Assembly: GCA_018821305.1 (NCBI GenBank)
Contig: JAHJMN010000182.1
Coordinates: forward strand, 1 to 46,926
Source: Myxococcota bacterium
Lineage (GTDB): Bacteria > Myxococcota_A > Polyangia > HGW-17
Direction: 5' to 3'
DNA: 46,926 nt
This document shows positions 43,459 through 46,926 of this stretch, piece after piece. Under the pieces are notes generated by a model, which saw only the letters and a list, made by a program, of their open reading frames with translations, was not told the origin of the DNA and searched no databases. Position 1 is the stretch's first letter; each line of letters opens with the position of its first letter. The position numbers and the translations under genes were made by a program.

Positions 43459-43686
43459 TTCGTGTCTACTTCACCCTCTTCCTCAATAAAAATATCAAGA
43501 CGGCTCATCCTGCTTTCCAGTGCCCTTGCTCTGGCAGGAATTTCATCAAAACGAAAGTATAGAATTTATCAACAGATTCCGCTAAAATACCTTTGCGAAA
43601 AAGATATGGCACCTTGTCCCAAACTCGCAGGATGAGATTTTAATACCACTTTCGATTTTCGAAGACCCCAACAGTAGAGTTGTACC

Positions 43687-45240
43687 ATGTTTAAAAATAT
43701 TTTTTTCATTTTTATAGTTACTCTTGTACTTGCCGGTTGCGAAAAAAAACGCACGGGTTCGGAGAAAAAAGAAATGACAATTAAAACTCCGGAAGTACCG
43801 AAAATAACAGCTCCTGGAACATTTGCACAGCATGGATGGTACCCCAAAGATGTATCTACTCTTAAAAAACTACTGAATGATTATCAGAAGGGTTTTAAAG
43901 CGGACAAATGCAGTAGTTTCGCCGCCGTAGTGCCTCATGCTGGCTACAGGTTTTCAGGAAAAGCTGCCGCAAAGGCCATACTTACCCTCAGGCAGAATCC
44001 TCGCCCACTGCGCGTTATCATTCTTGGTGTCAATCATCGCGGTGGAGTTAAAGGAATCGCTGTCCCTGACACATTCAACCATTTCGCCACCCCCCTCGGG
44101 GATTTACCTGTGGATACCGCTGCTGTAAATTTCCTGCGAAAAAATGCCATGCCCTGGGTGGTTCCTGATGACAATGTTTTTAAAACCGAACACAGTATTG
44201 AAATGATTCTCCCCATGATCCGGCATTATTCAGGTGAGGTTCCAATTGTTCCAATTATTGTGGGTCGGTTTGATGCCGATATGCGGGCGGTCCTGGTAAA
44301 AGCTTTAAGATCCGTCGTAAACGAAAGAACCATAATCATTGCATCGAGCGACTTCACTCATCGCGGCGAAGGTTACAATTATGAACCATTCCCTCCCGGG
44401 GCGGACCTTCCCTCAGAGGTTAAGAAACTCGATTTTGGTGCCTGGGATAGTATTAAAGACCTCGATTCCGACGCTTTGATGTCCTACAAACAGAAAACCG
44501 GTATCACCATGTGCGGAATTTATCCCGTTTCCCTTCTGCTTGCAGTGCTCAAAACTTCCGGTGAGAAACTGAATGGACAAGTAACAGATTATTACACATC
44601 TGGGGACGTGCAGAAAAACTACAAGAGTTCCGTAAGTTATCTTTCAGCAAACTTCTGCCGCATGGGAGAAGGTATGCATTTCGGACTTGACCGCCTGCAA
44701 CAGGAGAAACTTCTGACCATCGCAAAGCGAGTTGTGGAAAAGGTTACAAAGAAGGGATTTTCGGAAAATGACTTTTCCGCTGATGAATTTATAAAGGATA
44801 TGGCCATTGATCCCATGCTCAGTGAAAAAGGAGCTCCCTTTGTGACTCTGAAGAAAAACCATAATCTCCGGGGCTGTATTGGTCATCTGAGCGCCGTAGC
44901 TCCGCTGTGGGAAGCCGTTGCACTCAATGCCATGGCCGCAGCCCTCTTCGATCGACGCTTCAAACCCGTAACCGAAGAAGAAGTCAAAAACCTTGAATTC
45001 GACATCAGTGTTCTTACGCCTCCCCGCGCCGTTCAATCCTGGCAGGAAATTACCATCGGTAAACACGGAATGATTTTAAAATACGGCAAGCGCCGGGCCA
45101 CATTCCTCCCTCAAGTAGCCCCGGAAAACAAATGGGACCTTGAAACCACTCTCAAACATCTTTCGCGCAAAGCCGGCCTCTCCGGTGAGGACTGGAAAAA
45201 AGCATCATACGAAGTCTACGAAGCCCAGGTTTTCAAGTAG
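43687..45240 (+). CDS. Lipoprotein fusion of MEMO and AMMECR1 domains
   Basis: A 517-residue protein. The first 18 residues form a lipoprotein signal (FIFIVTLVLAGC, Cys18). Residues about 43-325 are a MEMO-like domain with likely metal ligands H84 (VVPHAGYRFSG), H117 (GVNHRGG) and C276 (MCGIYP), plus TEHSIEM and SSDFTHRG. Residues about 335-517 are an AMMECR1 domain with its hallmark LRGCIG (394-399). These are proteins B and A of the AmmeMemoRadiSam set, usually cytoplasmic and encoded with a radical SAM enzyme. Here they are fused, apparently exported, and no radical SAM partner is adjacent. The biochemical function of the family is not settled. Confidence 0.88.
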   Translation: MFKNIFFIFIVTLVLAGCEKKRTGSEKKEMTIKTPEVPKITAPGTFAQHGWYPKDVSTLKKLLNDYQKGFKADKCSSFAAVVPHAGYRFSGKAAAKAILTLRQNPRPLRVIILGVNHRGGVKGIAVPDTFNHFATPLGDLPVDTAAVNFLRKNAMPWVVPDDNVFKTEHSIEMILPMIRHYSGEVPIVPIIVGRFDADMRAVLVKALRSVVNERTIIIASSDFTHRGEGYNYEPFPPGADLPSEVKKLDFGAWDSIKDLDSDALMSYKQKTGITMCGIYPVSLLLAVLKTSGEKLNGQVTDYYTSGDVQKNYKSSVSYLSANFCRMGEGMHFGLDRLQQEKLLTIAKRVVEKVTKKGFSENDFSADEFIKDMAIDPMLSEKGAPFVTLKKNHNLRGCIGHLSAVAPLWEAVALNAMAAALFDRRFKPVTEEEVKNLEFDISVLTPPRAVQSWQEITIGKHGMILKYGKRRATFLPQVAPENKWDLETTLKHLSRKAGLSGEDWKKASYEVYEAQVFK

Positions 45241-45799
45241 TTTGGTCATTTACATCCATGTGATTACCCCGCCGCATTTCGCCTTGCGACATTGCTGTAC
45301 CCGGCGCCGATCCGCGGATTCAACATCTCGTTCGGATTTGCAGTGGGGTCATTTACGTCTATGTGATTACCCTCAGGATCTGCGAATTCAGGGTTGTGTT
45401 TGGATTCACGCGTGTGGTCATTCAACATCGCGTTCGGATTCACGGGTGTGGTCATTTACGTCTATGTGATTACCCCGCCACCGTCCCGGCTCTTACGAAC
45501 CGGGCTGAAAAGCTTGCGCCTGTGTTGAACAGGCTCATGATTCGAAGATTCAGAGTTGCATAGGGATTCAGTAGTGTCGTATTCGGCGGTGTTGGTTCCC
45601 TTTTCGCATTTAGCCTTGCGACATTGCCGTCCTCACCTTCCGGTGATAAATTCAATTAAGTCAATCTTCCACCTTGACAAAACTGTTTCAGGTCGCTAAA
45701 AAGTTAAAAGAAGTATAAACTTGTTATAAAATTTCTGGAGATAAACAGATCAACTGAGTTTCTATTCCGCGTAAACATTGTTAACTGCCGAGAGGGATC
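45241..45799. other. Repeat-rich non-coding region, richer in G+C than its surroundings
   Basis: Nearly 560 bases without a convincing gene. The left part (45244-45480) is built of 103-base period repeats. CGCATTT(C/A)GCCTTGCGACATTGC occurs at about 45273 and again at about 45606. A hairpin, CCTGT-GTTGA-ACAGG, lies near 45520. The short open frames here exist on both strands and mainly follow the repeats. The last 140 bases are A+T-rich and contain the promoter and ribosome-binding site of the next gene. Confidence 0.65.
45244..45480 (+). repeat. Degenerate tandem repeats with 103-bp period
   Basis: The string GGTCATTTAC(A/G)TC(C/T)ATGTGATTACCC begins at 45244, 45347 and 45450, exactly 103 bases apart each time. 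In the first two units a second conserved string, ATTCAACATC(T/G)CGTTCGGATT, lies near the unit end, while the middle is variable. The third unit is incomplete. Confidence 0.8.
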
Positions 45800-46183
45800 A
45801 TGAGATTAGTTGAAAGACTAAAAGAACATTCTGAAGAGCTTGGGAAGGGAGTCCATAAAAAGCTGGTCAGAGATTTAGAGGCAAGATTAGACATTACCCT
45901 GCCAGAAGACTTCAAGGAGTACCTATACGAACTGAACTATGCAGCAATATTTGGTGATCCAATTTATGGAATTAATCCTGATGATGAAATGTTTGATATT
46001 TACAGCCAAAACAAATCCAAGGAGCATTTTCGTTATGGTTTTCTTGAGATTTTCGCTAATGATATCGACGGCACCATCTACATTCGACCGGATACCGGTG
46101 CTGTGTACAATTCCGACTTTGGAGAGCCAATAGCGAAATCATTTACTGAGTTTGTTGAGATTTTATTGAGGCAAGGCAGTTAA
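45800..46183 (+). CDS. SMI1/KNR4 (SUKH)-family protein, probable immunity protein
   Basis: A 127-residue protein with the SUKH pattern: LEARLDITLPEDFKEYLYEL near the start, a central GDPIYGINPDDEMFDI, then FANDIDGTIYIRPDTGAVYN and a final IAKSFTEFVEILL helix. Bacterial SUKH proteins are mostly immunity proteins that neutralise nuclease and other polymorphic toxins. No toxin gene is visible beside it, so it may be an orphan or protect against toxins of neighbours. The ATG has GAGAGGG upstream. Confidence 0.82.
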   Translation: MRLVERLKEHSEELGKGVHKKLVRDLEARLDITLPEDFKEYLYELNYAAIFGDPIYGINPDDEMFDIYSQNKSKEHFRYGFLEIFANDIDGTIYIRPDTGAVYNSDFGEPIAKSFTEFVEILLRQGS

Positions 46184-46204
46184 CATAAAACTGGAGAGCG
46201 ACGT

Positions 46205-46236
46205 GAACCGCTAGCGCGCTTTACGCGCCTCAGTTC
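46205..46236. other. G+C-rich hairpin between two small genes
   Basis: GAAC (46205-46208) pairs with GTTC (46233-46236), and inside GCGCG (46214-46218) pairs with CGCGC (46224-46228) around loop CTTTA. It has no T-run. It could be a processing site or the folded recombination site of a gene cassette, but I could not identify a complete integron attC pattern. Confidence 0.4.
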
Positions 46237-46356
46237 AAACTTTGGCAGAATATGAGACCGAACGACTTCTATCCATGCACCTTCCTGAAGGATACGACAT
46301 CAGAACAGTGACTGCAAAAACATCACGCTCTAACGACCATTGCAAAGAAGATAATT

Positions 46357-46611
46357 ATGAAAGATTTAGATTCCAGTAGAATAAGAACCCGTCAAGATTT
46401 CTCAGAATTTGTATCTGCACTAAGACAGGAATTAAATAATTCCGAAAGAAATTGGGAGAATGATACTATTGATTCCTTCCTTGAAGCAATTTCTGCATAT
46501 ACACTAGACGTAGAGGGTTATTACAAGAACAAGAATATTGATTTAGATGCAAACAATCCCTCTTGGCGTGTTTTTGCAGATATTTTGCGTGGAGCTTCGA
46601 TATATGAATAA
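46357..46611 (+). CDS. Small acidic protein resembling DUF7660
   Basis: An 84-residue protein. The order (RTRQDFSEFVSALRQEL, then NWENDTIDSFLEAISAYTLD, EGYYKN, and a final NPSWRVFADILRGASIYE) matches what I recall of the DUF7660 family, small proteins often found in immunity-gene clusters. No signal or membrane segment. Its position after a SUKH gene supports an immunity-type role, which is inference. The ribosome-binding site is weak. Confidence 0.72.
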   Translation: MKDLDSSRIRTRQDFSEFVSALRQELNNSERNWENDTIDSFLEAISAYTLDVEGYYKNKNIDLDANNPSWRVFADILRGASIYE

Positions 46612-46624
46612 GATATCGTAAATA

Positions 46625-46685
46625 GTTACTGTCCTGAGCAAAAAATCGGTGAAAAATTTGATTTCCCGTATTTCAGGACACTAAC
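46625..46685 (+). repeat. GTCCTG/CAGGAC element, 61-bp form
   Basis: GTTACTGTCCTGA (46625-46637) and TCAGGACACTAAC (46673-46685) are inverted repeats at 12 of 13 bases. Length and most interior bases match 35395-35455 (shared string GAGCAAAAAATCGG), so this is the 61-bp unit standing alone. Confidence 0.85.
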
Positions 46686-46700
46686 AAATTAAAGGACGAA

Positions 46701-46925
46701 CTACTTGAGAGAAACAGATCTCCACTCTTCAGGGATCAAATCGCTTTTTTCAGTCAGAACCATGTCTTCTTCAATCTCTATTACATAAAGACAGTAGCCA
46801 TTGTTAAAAATAAAAACAAAACCACAACTTTCATCCTGATAGCCAAGCCAGAAGAACTCTCTTATTTCAATTAAAAAACCAAGTTTTGTCAGATCAATTT
46901 CTTTAAAAGCATTTATTGGATAATA
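46701..46925 (-). CDS. C-terminal part of a small unknown protein
   Basis: A minus-strand frame runs in from the right edge and stops at TAG (46701-46703), giving 74 residues. It includes FFWLGYQDESCGFVFIF, NNGYCLYVIEIEED and ends LIPEEWRSVSLK. The start is outside the window. The alternating strands resemble small immunity-type proteins, and the neighbourhood fits, but I cannot name a family. Confidence 0.6.
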   Translation of the reverse strand, partial: YYPINAFKEIDLTKLGFLIEIREFFWLGYQDESCGFVFIFNNGYCLYVIEIEEDMVLTEKSDLIPEEWRSVSLK

Positions 46926-46926
46926 C

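Noticed and set aside
45264-45655. Short frames on both strands after the MEMO-AMMECR1 gene
   Set aside because: They follow the 103-bp repeats, overlap each other on both strands and have no ribosome-binding sites.
45244-46236. Integron attC sites flanking cassette genes
   Set aside because: Isolated matches to RYYYAAC and GTTRRRY exist, but no pair with the right spacing and stem was found, and no integrase is in the window.
46251-46377. Open frame reading LAEYETERLLSMHLPEG and ending past 46357
   Set aside because: It has no good start, begins after a stop in the hairpin region and overlaps the DUF7660-like gene. It could be a remnant of a lost gene, but I cannot support that.

Overview
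The window looks like part of a chromosome from a low-G+C, anaerobic or facultative member of the Myxococcota or a related deltaproteobacterial lineage. This rests on gene content, not on a search. It has three Hanks-type kinase-like proteins, an MglA-like GTPase, a lipoprotein with five Myxococcus-type cysteine-rich (DUF4215) repeats, an AgmX/PglI-like C-terminal domain, Tat-exported enzymes and a class III (oxygen-sensitive) ribonucleotide reductase operon. No rRNA, tRNA, CRISPR array, transposase or phage gene was recognised.

Layout. The first 570 bases hold the tail of a truncated gene and a 275-bp repeat. At 579-3054 (minus) a Tat-exported metallophosphoesterase lipoprotein and a NarL-type response regulator are tightly coupled. 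At 3510-8586 (plus) come a soluble Ser/Thr kinase with a coiled-coil tail, an elongation factor G, an agmatinase-like enzyme and a YbjN-like protein. At 8699-11537 (minus) are a cysteine-rich Sel1/Hcp-like membrane protein, an IscU-like protein lacking all three cluster cysteines, and an M24 peptidase. At 12126-15064 (plus) is an nrdD-nrdG operon in which the glycyl radical domain of NrdD is a separate 63-residue reading frame, overlapping nrdD by four bases (ATGA) and carrying its own Shine-Dalgarno sequence. At 15422-16389 are a small unknown protein and a methyltransferase. At 16417-20184 (minus) are an MglA-like GTPase with a long repeat-containing tail, a zinc-ribbon protein and a Tat-exported beta-propeller. 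At 20500-33478 (plus) lies a signalling and surface block: a predicted pseudokinase, a MEDS-PAS-histidine kinase-receiver protein, a kinase-HEAT-TPR protein overlapping a family 39 glycosyltransferase, a DUF4215/DUF2341/LamG lipoprotein and a double receiver protein. The rest has a POT peptide transporter (minus), an LDH2/MDH2 dehydrogenase, SMC (minus), MurD, an Ig-like lipoprotein, a MEMO-AMMECR1 fusion lipoprotein, and a right-hand end with G+C-rich repeats and small genes that resemble orphan immunity proteins.

Two dispersed intergenic repeat families run through the region. One has 13-bp ends resembling GTTACTGTCCTGA / TCAGGACAGTAAC and occurs at least nine times, in 61-bp and longer forms. 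The other is about 275 bp with 14-bp ends (CCGCTTCATGAGTA) and a large CCTG/CAGG hairpin; its two copies both lie between convergent genes and carry an identical 22-bp block in opposite orientations. The strongest leads are the split NrdD, the pseudokinase, the exported MEMO-AMMECR1 fusion, the cysteine-free IscU-like protein and the two repeat families.
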